64,000 nt of DNA, taken from positions 930,001-994,000 of the forward strand of contig NZ_JBDOIO010000003.1 in NCBI RefSeq assembly GCF_039831995.1, read 5' to 3'. Below, one piece after another: positions 8,422-16,666 of this stretch; position 1 is the first letter of the stretch; each line of letters opens with the position of its first letter. This DNA is from Paenibacillus pabuli. Its GTDB lineage: Bacteria; Bacillota; Bacilli; Paenibacillales; Paenibacillaceae. The position numbers and the translations under genes were made by a program. The notes beneath the pieces were generated by a model that did no database searches, was not told where the DNA came from, and was given only the letters and a program-made list of their open reading frames with translations.

Positions 8422-9975
8422 TTATGAAAAATATCGTCTGATAAAATAGCTTGGAGTACAGCTCCATGCATGACAATAGCTGTTGACCAAATTGCTGCCG
8501 TAAGGAGAGTACGTTTTGTCGTTCGGATCGTATAACTCCCAAAAGGTATCCGCTCCGTCCTTTAACATACCTCCCCAATAATTCCGAATTTGCTCAAGCG
8601 CCTTTTCCTTTTCTCCGCACAAGAGCAATGCATCCACGTAGTGATGAACCATATAGGGGGTAGTCATGCCAATGGCATTGTTATGATGCTTCAGTCGTTC
8701 GAGCAGTGCTGCTGCGATTGGTGCATCGATAACCTCAGCTAGTATCATCCATACCTGGGATGCCCAAGAGACCTGTCTCTCTTTCCCGCTAATGAAATAC
8801 TTCTGTTCTTCGTCCCATAAATATGTCAGCGCTGCATTCACGGCTTTCTGAGTTTGAACGGTGATCCAAGTCTCCTGCTCTGTACTTCCCAGTTCATGAG
8901 CAATCTTCAAGCCTCTTCTCAAGCTATAGATGAGTACCGCTTGCGCCCCAGCCTGCTTGTTGAGTTCTTCATGCCAATCCAGGAAGCAATACCATGCGTC
9001 ATCGTCTTGTACAATTCCCTGCTCGTCTAATCTCGCGAGTGCAATGTGAATCTGCTCGTATGCCACCGGCCACAATTCTTCCAGCGTGACTCGATCTCCT
9101 GTCGCTTCGTAATAATCGTATAGAGCGGCTACGAAAAGCAGCGCATAATCATACAGATAAGTCTCGTCCACATATGGCTCTGGATACTCATATAAACAAG
9201 CACCCACTTGACCACCCTCAAGCCTTGATCCGGCAAAGAGATACAGGCAGCGTTTCACAAGGTCGTTATGGCCGAAGGTTTCATAGTTCACGAGTGCCTG
9301 CAGCCGTAGATCTCCGATCCACAAACGTCGATCCCGCTTGGGTCCGTCCTCAAAGACGGTTTGCATGCAGTCCCGCAGCGTTTGCACAGCCACCCGGTCG
9401 ATGTTCGCTATTTCCGGTCCGATGCCTTGTCGCAATGGAGGGACTGCTGCCCAATCGGCAGAGGTAACGGTCGTACAGTACAGATCAGTAAGTTGGACAT
9501 CATAACGAATTGAGGTTTCAAGGACGTCAATCTTCAGATAACGGAATGCATAACGTCTATTCAGCGTGATCGTTCCCGGCAGCACATCCACGTTGATGAT
9601 CTCATCCTGCAGCCAGGACCGGCTAAGCCATCCGTTGTATTCACTGAAATCCTCACCAACTTCGCATGGCATTTCACCGAATGTCAATCGAAGTCTGAGT
9701 GGCGCATCGGCATTACTCCGCACGTTCTGAAGCGATAGCGTTAAATAACCGACATGGTGAGTTCCAAAATCCAGCGTGATCCGATCCCCTTTTTTCAACA
9801 TCCGATCGTACAGTTGAGCAGTCGAGCCAACCGGCTCGACGCTCCACCCTTGGAAAGCATCCTCATCTTGAACCACATTCACCATACGTTCCGGGTAAAC
9901 TTTCTGTTGATTCAGTTCAGGGGTAAGCTGCTTTGCTTGGTCTAACCAGGTCGTTTTTATCATGTGTTCATTCAT
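8422..9975 (-). CDS. GH78-like alpha-L-rhamnosidase family protein (six-hairpin glycosidase)
   Basis: 517 residues. The N-terminal 180 residues form a beta-rich accessory domain (DFGTHHVGYLTLSLQNV, FRYLKIDV). The rest is an alpha/alpha six-hairpin barrel with the signature FEDGPKRDRRLWIGDLR near residue 208, which corresponds to the catalytic acidic motif D-G-x-x-R-x-R in GH78 rhamnosidases, and WYCFLDWHEEL near residue 325. It is shorter than typical GH78 enzymes (often 900 or more residues) and has no signal peptide, so it is presumably cytoplasmic. It is the last gene of the operon starting at 13113, with GGGAGGACAAG before the ATG and 13 bases after the permease stop. A rhamnoside or related glycoside is the likely substrate. 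Confidence 0.85.
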   Translation of the reverse strand: MNEHMIKTTWLDQAKQLTPELNQQKVYPERMVNVVQDEDAFQGWSVEPVGSTAQLYDRMLKKGDRITLDFGTHHVGYLTLSLQNVRSNADAPLRLRLTFGEMPCEVGEDFSEYNGWLSRSWLQDEIINVDVLPGTITLNRRYAFRYLKIDVLETSIRYDVQLTDLYCTTVTSADWAAVPPLRQGIGPEIANIDRVAVQTLRDCMQTVFEDGPKRDRRLWIGDLRLQALVNYETFGHNDLVKRCLYLFAGSRLEGGQVGACLYEYPEPYVDETYLYDYALLFVAALYDYYEATGDRVTLEELWPVAYEQIHIALARLDEQGIVQDDDAWYCFLDWHEELNKQAGAQAVLIYSLRRGLKIAHELGSTEQETWITVQTQKAVNAALTYLWDEEQKYFISGKERQVSWASQVWMILAEVIDAPIAAALLERLKHHNNAIGMTTPYMVHHYVDALLLCGEKEKALEQIRNYWGGMLKDGADTFWELYDPNDKTYSPYGSNLVNSYCHAWSCTPSYFIRRYFS

Positions 9976-9988
9976 GGACTTGTCCTCC

Positions 9989-10825
9989 CTATCCTTTGAC
10001 CGCCCCGACGGTCATGCCGCCAATGAAATATTTTTGCAGGAACAGAAACGCGAGCAGCAGCGGCAAAGCACACAGAAAACACGCTGCAAACAACACGTTC
10101 CACTGCGTGGGATTTTGCTGATCCCCAAGAAATCCAAGCATGGCAAGTGGCAGTGGAGAGTCATCTGCTCCCGAGATGAAGATCATATTGAAGAAGTAAT
10201 CATTCCAGATCCAGACACCCTGCGTAATAATGACGGATACGGTCACGGGAATAAGTAAGGGAAATACCACCGTCCAGAAGCGTTGGAACAATCCTGCCCC
10301 ATCGATGTGTGCAGCTTCCTCCACTTCTTCAGGAACACCACTTCGAATGAAACCGGTATATAGGAAAGTGGAGAACGGAAGACTGCAGGTAATAAACATG
10401 AAGATGGGCGTGTATTGGTTTGTTGGAATATGCAGCGCGTTGATCATTTGTACGATCGGGATCAGGACCATCTGCGCAGGTACCACGAGTCCCGACAAGA
10501 AAAACAAATACATGAACTTGCTTAACTTTGTCTTCAAACGTGCCATCGGATACGAAGCCATGGCCGCGAATAGAACCACGAATATGACCGATACACCTGT
10601 CAATACAATGCTGTTCCAGAGCGCTTCAGGGAAATGCATACGCTCAAAGGCTGATTTATAACTTGCCAGCGATAATTCCTGAAATAGCGCCAGCGGATTT
10701 GTATTATTGCTCGGATCGCGCAGCGAAGTTGAAAAAGCAATAATCAGCGGAATAAGATTCAGGGCCATAACGACGAGTACAACAATCTGAATGGACCCTT
10801 TGCTGAGCCATTTACGAAGCGTCAT
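9989..10825 (-). CDS. Carbohydrate ABC transporter permease, MalG type
   Basis: 278 residues, about six membrane helices, EAA loop EEAAHIDGAGLFQRFWTVVFPLLIP (about residues 167-192) and the typical C-terminal QKYFIGGMTVGAVKG. It overlaps the preceding MalF-type gene by four bases (ATGA), so the two channel subunits are translationally coupled. It delivers the sugar bound by the 11782-13113 lipoprotein to the cytoplasm, where the GH78-like enzyme is encoded 13 bases downstream. Confidence 0.93.
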   Translation of the reverse strand: MTLRKWLSKGSIQIVVLVVMALNLIPLIIAFSTSLRDPSNNTNPLALFQELSLASYKSAFERMHFPEALWNSIVLTGVSVIFVVLFAAMASYPMARLKTKLSKFMYLFFLSGLVVPAQMVLIPIVQMINALHIPTNQYTPIFMFITCSLPFSTFLYTGFIRSGVPEEVEEAAHIDGAGLFQRFWTVVFPLLIPVTVSVIITQGVWIWNDYFFNMIFISGADDSPLPLAMLGFLGDQQNPTQWNVLFAACFLCALPLLLAFLFLQKYFIGGMTVGAVKG

Positions 10826-11700
10826 GCCGACACCTCCCGTTTGTTCATTTTCAGCACAAAGACGGCGGTAATAACGATAATTACGGCAAAGGAAATGACA
10901 CCAAGCGCCGAAGCTTTACCGAAGAGCTGTTCCGTAAATGCCATTTTATAAATGCTATAAATCAGCGTATTAGTAGCCGTGCCTGGGCCGCCATTCGTCA
11001 TGATAAACGGGAAATCGAAGGCTTTGAGGCCATTGATCAAACTTAGCGTTACGTTGATGGTAATTGCTGTTGCCAGTAATGGAATCTCGACATGCCGCAG
11101 CAATCTCCAAGAACCACAGCCGTCCATTCGACCGGCCTCCAGCAAGTCGGTCGGAACGGTCTGAAGCCCTGCGAGAAAAATAATCATCGTGGTTCCGATC
11201 GTCTTCCAGATTTCCACGAAGATAATTGAATATAGGGCAGTCGAATAATCCCCCAGGAAATTCAATTCATTCGCGATACCCAATTTATCGAGAAAGGAAG
11301 AGATCAACCCGTAATCCGGCATATAGACGTAGCTCCACAAAAATCCAACCACAATTGCACTAAACAAGGTGGGAATATACGCCAGCGAACGATAGATCCC
11401 GGTTCCTCTTATTTTCATGTTTAACAGCAGAGCCAGTGCCAAACCGATCATATTGCCGGCGATCACCGTGACGAACGTATAGATCAGCGTATTTTTTAAT
11501 GAAGTGCCAAGGATATCGCTGCCGAACAATTCCTTATAGTTGGCGAATCCGATATAGTTGTAAGCCTGGGCATATCCGTTATAGTCCGTTATGCTGTACT
11601 GGAACAACCGCAGGATCGGGAAGATCCAGAAGGTCAGGTAGAAGAGTAATGCCGGCACGGCAAACCAGTACATGGACTTTTTCATTACAGTAGAGCTCAT
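10822..11700 (-). CDS. Carbohydrate ABC transporter permease, MalF type
   Basis: 292 residues with six predicted helices, EAA loop EAGRMDGCGSWRLLRHVEIPLLAT (about residues 188-211) and the conserved FPFIMTNGGPGTATNTLIYSIYK segment. It is the first of the two channel subunits; its stop overlaps the start of the MalG-type gene. The gap of 81 bases to the lipoprotein gene upstream contains no convincing terminator, so it belongs to the operon starting at 13113. Confidence 0.93.
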   Translation of the reverse strand: MSSTVMKKSMYWFAVPALLFYLTFWIFPILRLFQYSITDYNGYAQAYNYIGFANYKELFGSDILGTSLKNTLIYTFVTVIAGNMIGLALALLLNMKIRGTGIYRSLAYIPTLFSAIVVGFLWSYVYMPDYGLISSFLDKLGIANELNFLGDYSTALYSIIFVEIWKTIGTTMIIFLAGLQTVPTDLLEAGRMDGCGSWRLLRHVEIPLLATAITINVTLSLINGLKAFDFPFIMTNGGPGTATNTLIYSIYKMAFTEQLFGKASALGVISFAVIIVITAVFVLKMNKREVSA

Positions 11701-11781
11701 CCTGCTCCATCCTTTCCAAGAAGGCCTGCAGCAGGGGAAAAAAGGCTACCTTTCCTCCCCTTTGCCGCAGACAGCATCATT

Positions 11782-13113
11782 CTAGTTTTTCCACAGCTCT
11801 CTGAACTTGGTTTCCATGGCGTTTGCCACATCCTCAGGCGTTGTTTTCTGACCTGCGATGATTTCAGCAAATTTCGATTGCATGACATCCGACACTCCTG
11901 CTGGCCACATCTGGTTGCTGAAATATACGGAGTTTCCGGTTTGTTGATAGTTGTCGTTGACTTCCTTGAACAATTCATTCTCAAGCTGCACATCTTTATA
12001 GACACTGATGGAACTGTTGGCTTCAACAAACGCTTTGAAAAGGTCTGATTCACCGTCAAACAGGTAGTTCAGCACTTCCTTGGCGGCGTCCAGGTTCGCC
12101 GATTTCGCATTCAGAGCGTACCCGGCAGACGTTGCCGCCGATACAAACACCGGCTGTCCAGGCTCATTACCCGGCAGTGAGGCAAATCCGCGTGTGAACT
12201 CAGCCGCTCCTTTGGAGGTCATGGAAGCGTAATCCCACGTTCCGGTAAAGGTCATGGCTGCTTTCCCATCGATGAACAATTGAGCAGATTGGGCACTTCC
12301 AATGCCAAGCGAATTTTTAACCACGTAGTTCTTATCATAAAGTTCTTTATATTTGGAGATCGTTTCAACCCATTTGGGATCAGTCAGAGATTTCTCACCG
12401 TTTTGCAGCTTCACATCAAAATCCATCTCATCCGGATACACAACGTTGGCAGCAATCGGGTACATGCCGAATTGAATCATCCAAGGGTCTTTATCCCCCA
12501 TTGCAATTGGAGTGACCCCCGCAGCTTGCAGCTTTTGGCACAATTCCAGGAAAGAGGGCCAGTCCTTCGGAAACTCGGTATACCCTGCCTGTTGTAGCAA
12601 TTCCTTGTTGTAGTAAACACCCAGAAAATCCAGTCCTTCAGCCACTCCATAAGGTTTATCCTCGTAGGACATGTCTTCCTTCGCTCCCTGGCTGATATTA
12701 TCCCAGAACGTCAGGTCGGATAGATCTGCAGCGAATCCTGCCTTCGCAAAATCATTGACGCCGCCAGCCGCATTCTTGGGAAAGATCCAGAAAATGTCTG
12801 GCCCCTGTCCGGCTGCAAGCTTGGTCCGCACAGAAGTGTTGTACTGATCGTCAGGCAGCTTCTGCACTTCCAGCGTAATATTCGGGAACTTTTCCTTAAC
12901 GAGGCGCGGTAAGGTTTCCAGCTCAAAGTCTTCTCCTTCAGAGGCCTTGTTTCCCGAAAGCATCATTGTTAACGTAATCGCCTTATCAGACTCATCTGTT
13001 CCCCCATTGCTATTATCCGCTTCACTCCCCTCCTGGCTAGCAGAGCTGCATGCGCTCAGAAAGATCATGAGGAGCACCAATGTTAAGGACCAGAGCTGTT
13101 TTCTTTTTTTCAT
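11782..13113 (-). CDS. Sugar-binding lipoprotein of ABC transporter (SBP family 1)
   Basis: 443 residues from the ATG at 13113, chosen because TTGGGGGA lies 9 bases upstream and because MKKRKQLW starts a clean lipoprotein signal peptide with lipobox LSAC (Cys22). A longer frame begins at 13263 but would overlap the divergent kinase gene and lacks a signal at its N-terminus. The mature part has the family 1 fold: ITLMMSGNKASEGEDFE, YYNKELLQQAGYTEFPKDWPS near residue 165, and FTGTWDYASM near residue 285. It is the first gene of the lipoprotein - permease - permease - GH78-like operon. Confidence 0.92.
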   Translation of the reverse strand: MKKRKQLWSLTLVLLMIFLSACSSASQEGSEADNSNGGTDESDKAITLTMMLSGNKASEGEDFELETLPRLVKEKFPNITLEVQKLPDDQYNTSVRTKLAAGQGPDIFWIFPKNAAGGVNDFAKAGFAADLSDLTFWDNISQGAKEDMSYEDKPYGVAEGLDFLGVYYNKELLQQAGYTEFPKDWPSFLELCQKLQAAGVTPIAMGDKDPWMIQFGMYPIAANVVYPDEMDFDVKLQNGEKSLTDPKWVETISKYKELYDKNYVVKNSLGIGSAQSAQLFIDGKAAMTFTGTWDYASMTSKGAAEFTRGFASLPGNEPGQPVFVSAATSAGYALNAKSANLDAAKEVLNYLFDGESDLFKAFVEANSSISVYKDVQLENELFKEVNDNYQQTGNSVYFSNQMWPAGVSDVMQSKFAEIIAGQKTTPEDVANAMETKFRELWKN

Positions 13114-13161
13114 CTTGTCATTCCCCCAATTCATGTTTATTCTTGCTTTGTGCACATTCTC

Positions 13162-13217
13162 ATCATACGGTGGGCTTAAGTGCATTTGCTTTGGCTCGTT
13201 TGGTGCACTATTTTTAG
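13162..13217 (-). promoter_or_regulatory. Promoter element of the 13113 sugar-uptake operon, shared with the GH3 gene
   Basis: Minus-strand block with CTAAAAAT (13210-13217), AAATGCAC (13180-13187) and a -10 hexamer TATGAT (13162-13167). The same three motifs recur with identical spacing at 21163-21218 in front of the GH3 gene; 36 of 56 positions match without a gap. There is no good -35 hexamer, which fits a promoter needing an activator. The regulator at 15058-16635 is the natural candidate. Confidence 0.65.
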
Positions 13218-13243
13218 ATTTGACAATGGCGGGAGGAGCACGT

Positions 13244-15052
13244 ATGATTCTGTTCAACATCAAAACAAAACTTTTTCTGGTCCTCGTCCTCGTGTCGATT
13301 GTGCCGATTATCGTCGTTTCTGTCAGTTCTTATCGCAGTTATACGAAGCTGGTGAATGAGCAGACCTCACTCGTGACGTCGACAACCATCGGCAATTCGG
13401 TCAAAAGCATGGAAGAGATCTTGCAGAACATTGACCGAATCTCCGTCACGTTACTTCAGCAATCCTCTAATGCAACCGCTTACAGCACGGTGAGTGACGA
13501 ACTCATCAAGCTAAACGGGACGAACGATCAGTATGAAATCTTCATGATCCGCAGCAAATTGAAATTAATCTTTGAAAACATCCTGCTTGGCTACAATTAC
13601 ATCAATGGGTTATACCTGTTTACGCCAGATGGCAAATGGATTAGCTATGGCAGCAGCGGCACCGACTTGCGCCTCGATTACATCGCTCTTCGTGATGAGT
13701 GGTACTTGGATACGATTCAGCGTAAAGGCGATCTATACATCGGTGAAGTCGGAATCAAACCTTATATCATTAACGCCAAGGAATCGATCGGTTTTTCCAG
13801 AGCACTCTATGATCCAAAAAACAACGAATTTCTTGGTGTGTTTATGCTGGATTGCAGTATGAACATCTTCGACGGACTGAATCGCAATCCGGCCCCAAGT
13901 CTATCGAATCTGTACCTAGCAAATGATGCTGGGGAGATTCTCTATTCATCAGACGGAATCAAGGTGGGTACGCCTCTCTCCGCTTCTCTGGTTACGGCAA
14001 CTCAGCAAGTCGGCAGCAATGCCCAGTACAAATCAATCCAGGATAACCTGATGACGGTGATCCAGAAGGTACCTGGACGCAATTGGAACGTGATCGCCAA
14101 TATCTCCATGGATCGGCTGTATGAGGAATACAATATATCGCAGAAGCTTTTGTTCTATGTAGCCGTGAGCTGTGGTGTCATCTTCCTTCTGCTTTCCTTC
14201 TTCTTGTCGAACCTGATTACCAAACCGATCATTGAATTGACCAAAATGATGCGTAAAACCAAATCTCACCGATTCGTAACCATCAAACCTCAAGTGACAA
14301 AACAAGTCGATGAGATTGGCATTTTGTATCACGAGTTCAACAAAATGATGAAGGACATCGATACACATATACGGGAGAGCTACCAAAACAAAATTCTCAT
14401 GCTGGATTCACAGATGAAAGCGCTCGAAGCGCAGATTAACTCCCATTTTCTCTATAACACCTTGGAATCAATCAATAGTATCGCAGAGATTGAAGAAGTC
14501 GAGAGCATTGTGGTGATGACCAAGTCCCTCGGAGATATGTTCCGCTACAGCATCAAAACGGATAGCGAATTGGTCATGGTCAGCGAGGAACTGAAACATG
14601 TCGAAAACTACATGGCCATCCAGCAAATCCGGTACGGTGACAAGATCAGGTTTAATCTTCATGTGGATCCGGAGATTCAAGGCCGTCGCATGCTGAAATT
14701 ATTGCTGCAGCCCCTTGTGGAAAATGCCATTTATCACGGGCTTGAGAACAAACGCGGAAAAGGCTCGATCTCCATTACAGGCTTCTTTCAGGATGACCGA
14801 ATCGTTTTTCAAATTCAGGATGATGGTATTGGCATGTCAGAGACACAGGCGGAAGAGCTTCGACAACTGCTCCTGCAGCCACCCGAATTTTTCACCGTTG
14901 GCCAGCGGCAGAAACAAAGTATTGGTATCAAAAACGTACATTCAAGAATTGCACTGTATTACGGAGAGAACTACGGCCTCACATTCGATACCGAGATGAA
15001 CAAGGGAACGCAAATTACGATTGAGATTCCAGCCTACTGGGAAAAGAGGTGA
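13244..15052 (+). CDS. Sensor histidine kinase, YesM-like
   Basis: 602 residues from the ATG at 13244, chosen because GGGAGGAG lies just upstream; an upstream extension to 12947 would read through the opposite operon's promoter and lipoprotein gene. A membrane helix at about residues 10-32, an extracellular sensor of roughly 260 residues, a second helix near residue 300 (LFYVAVSCGVIFLLLSFFL), HAMP linker, then the phosphoacceptor in SHFLYNTLESINS and the ATPase motifs PLVENAIYHGL, DDGIGM and GIKNVHSR. Divergent from the 13113 operon and four bases short of overlapping its partner regulator's start, it most likely senses the sugar imported by that operon. Confidence 0.92.
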   Translation: MILFNIKTKLFLVLVLVSIVPIIVVSVSSYRSYTKLVNEQTSLVTSTTIGNSVKSMEEILQNIDRISVTLLQQSSNATAYSTVSDELIKLNGTNDQYEIFMIRSKLKLIFENILLGYNYINGLYLFTPDGKWISYGSSGTDLRLDYIALRDEWYLDTIQRKGDLYIGEVGIKPYIINAKESIGFSRALYDPKNNEFLGVFMLDCSMNIFDGLNRNPAPSLSNLYLANDAGEILYSSDGIKVGTPLSASLVTATQQVGSNAQYKSIQDNLMTVIQKVPGRNWNVIANISMDRLYEEYNISQKLLFYVAVSCGVIFLLLSFFLSNLITKPIIELTKMMRKTKSHRFVTIKPQVTKQVDEIGILYHEFNKMMKDIDTHIRESYQNKILMLDSQMKALEAQINSHFLYNTLESINSIAEIEEVESIVVMTKSLGDMFRYSIKTDSELVMVSEELKHVENYMAIQQIRYGDKIRFNLHVDPEIQGRRMLKLLLQPLVENAIYHGLENKRGKGSISITGFFQDDRIVFQIQDDGIGMSETQAEELRQLLLQPPEFFTVGQRQKQSIGIKNVHSRIALYYGENYGLTFDTEMNKGTQITIEIPAYWEKR

Positions 15053-15057
15053 CCGAA

Positions 15058-16635
15058 ATGTACACGTTTATCGTAGTGGATGACGAACCGTTAATACGCA
15101 AAGGTCTGTTGAAAAAATTAGAGACTTTTGATCATTCGCTTGAGCTTCTTGGCGAGGCGGATAACGGTGCAGATGCATTAGCTCTGATTGATTCATCCAA
15201 GCCGGACATTATCTTTACGGACATGCGCATGCCTGAGGTCGATGGCAAACTGCTAATCAGAACGGTAGGTCAGCAATATCCGCGCATAAAGCTCATTGTC
15301 ATTAGCGGTCATGCCGATTTTGATTACATGCAGGAGGCCATCTCAGCCAAGGTCGTAAATTACCTGCTGAAGCCTTTTAGTAGAGACGAGATTCACAGCA
15401 CGCTCCACCAGGCCATCCATGCCATCGAACAGGAACGCTCCTTGGAGCGTGAGGTCATTCTCCGAACCGTCGAAACGGAACAGATGAAAATCGGTGCCGA
15501 CATGCAGGCCTTCCTGAATGTTGTACTGGCTCCCAATGCATCTAGCAAAATACCTTATTTCCGTTCTGCTGAATTTGCCGCCATGTTTGCATCTAAGCAG
15601 TTGGTTCTAATGACGATCTATAGCCCTCAACCGCTCTCGGCACAGCAGCTGCCTACATTTTCGAATGGTCTGTACATTGCTCATCCACAATCGGATCAGC
15701 TGCTGTTTTTCCTGATTCATGATCCGGAATGCACAATTCAAGAATTGCAGGAAAAGGCTATTCAAACAGCAAACATGATTTTAACGAAAGCCCAATCTGC
15801 AGACATCTGCATCGGGATCAGTTCTCCTCTCACAGGTATCGAAGGGGTCCGAGAAGCTCACCATCAAACCATTCTTGCCTTGGATGAACGATCCATTACC
15901 GATTTCGGCAAATGTTACATATATTCCGAGAGAAACGTTCCGTTCACTCCGCTGAAGTGGACTCGAATGTTTGAACTGCTGTTCTTCATTGAGAGTGGAA
16001 ATGCACAAAAGGTTGAAGAACTCATCACCGATTTTTTTGCCTACTACATCCGGCAGCCTGACACCTTGCTTACTCATTTGAAGGAGCAGTGCCGGGACAT
16101 CATTACAGAAACCAAGAGGCTGTTAAATGATTATCTCCAAAACGGGAGCAGCACGAATGCTTCCTCAAGTCTTGAGGCCGTTCTAAACGTCTCGTTCGAT
16201 ATGGAATGCATCCGGCAATACATGAGTAAGGTTCTGACAGGAGCCGCACTTCTCCTGAAGGATGATAACCCCTACGCATCGGATCAGGTAATCGATAACG
16301 TCAAGAAGTATATCGATAATCACTTTGCCAAGGATTTGACGCTGGAATGGGTATCTTCCCTGTTCTATCTGAACCCGAGTTACCTCAGCTACCTGTTCAA
16401 AGAAAAAACCTCCGAAAACTTTACCGATTATGTGAACCGTCTACGTATCGGGCGAGCCAAACACCTGTTAGCGAGTACGGACGACAAAATCTACCGAATT
16501 GCGAAACAGCTGGGTTATGATAATCCAAAGTACTTTTTCCGGGTATTTAAAAAATTGACGGGCTGGACTCCTGAGGAATTTCGAAAACATCATAAATCCT
16601 TCTCCGCAAACAACAAGGAACCAGGCCACGTTTAA
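15058..16635 (+). CDS. Response regulator, receiver plus AraC-type DNA-binding domain
   Basis: 525 residues. I start at the ATG at 15058, with AAGAGGTGA seven bases upstream; a GTG at 15049 overlapping the kinase stop is the alternative. The receiver has Asp8-Asp9, phosphoacceptor Asp55 in FTDMRMPEVDG and Lys in LLKPFS. The C-terminus carries the AraC pair of helix-turn-helix motifs (SSLFYLNPSYLSYLFKEKT and IYRIAKQLGYDNPKYFFRVFKKLTG). It is encoded directly after its kinase and probably binds the promoter element found both at 13162-13217 and 21163-21218. Confidence 0.93.
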   Translation: MYTFIVVDDEPLIRKGLLKKLETFDHSLELLGEADNGADALALIDSSKPDIIFTDMRMPEVDGKLLIRTVGQQYPRIKLIVISGHADFDYMQEAISAKVVNYLLKPFSRDEIHSTLHQAIHAIEQERSLEREVILRTVETEQMKIGADMQAFLNVVLAPNASSKIPYFRSAEFAAMFASKQLVLMTIYSPQPLSAQQLPTFSNGLYIAHPQSDQLLFFLIHDPECTIQELQEKAIQTANMILTKAQSADICIGISSPLTGIEGVREAHHQTILALDERSITDFGKCYIYSERNVPFTPLKWTRMFELLFFIESGNAQKVEELITDFFAYYIRQPDTLLTHLKEQCRDIITETKRLLNDYLQNGSSTNASSSLEAVLNVSFDMECIRQYMSKVLTGAALLLKDDNPYASDQVIDNVKKYIDNHFAKDLTLEWVSSLFYLNPSYLSYLFKEKTSENFTDYVNRLRIGRAKHLLASTDDKIYRIAKQLGYDNPKYFFRVFKKLTGWTPEEFRKHHKSFSANNKEPGHV

Positions 16636-16652
16636 TGGCCTGGTTCCTTGTT
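16612..16652. terminator. Long hairpin between convergent regulator and GH3 genes
   Basis: Perfect 16-base inverted repeat AACAAGGAACCAGGCC (16612-16627) and its complement (16637-16652) around a 9-base loop. The left arm codes for the last residues of the regulator and the stop codon lies in the loop. The T tract is short in both directions, so termination efficiency is uncertain; by position it can serve both convergent genes. Confidence 0.75.
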
Positions 16653-16666
16653 ATTCGTTGTGCTGC

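Noticed and set aside
12947..13243. N-terminal extension of the histidine kinase to 12947
   Set aside because: It would cover the divergent lipoprotein gene and its promoter; the GGAGGAG site and the membrane-helix start support 13244.
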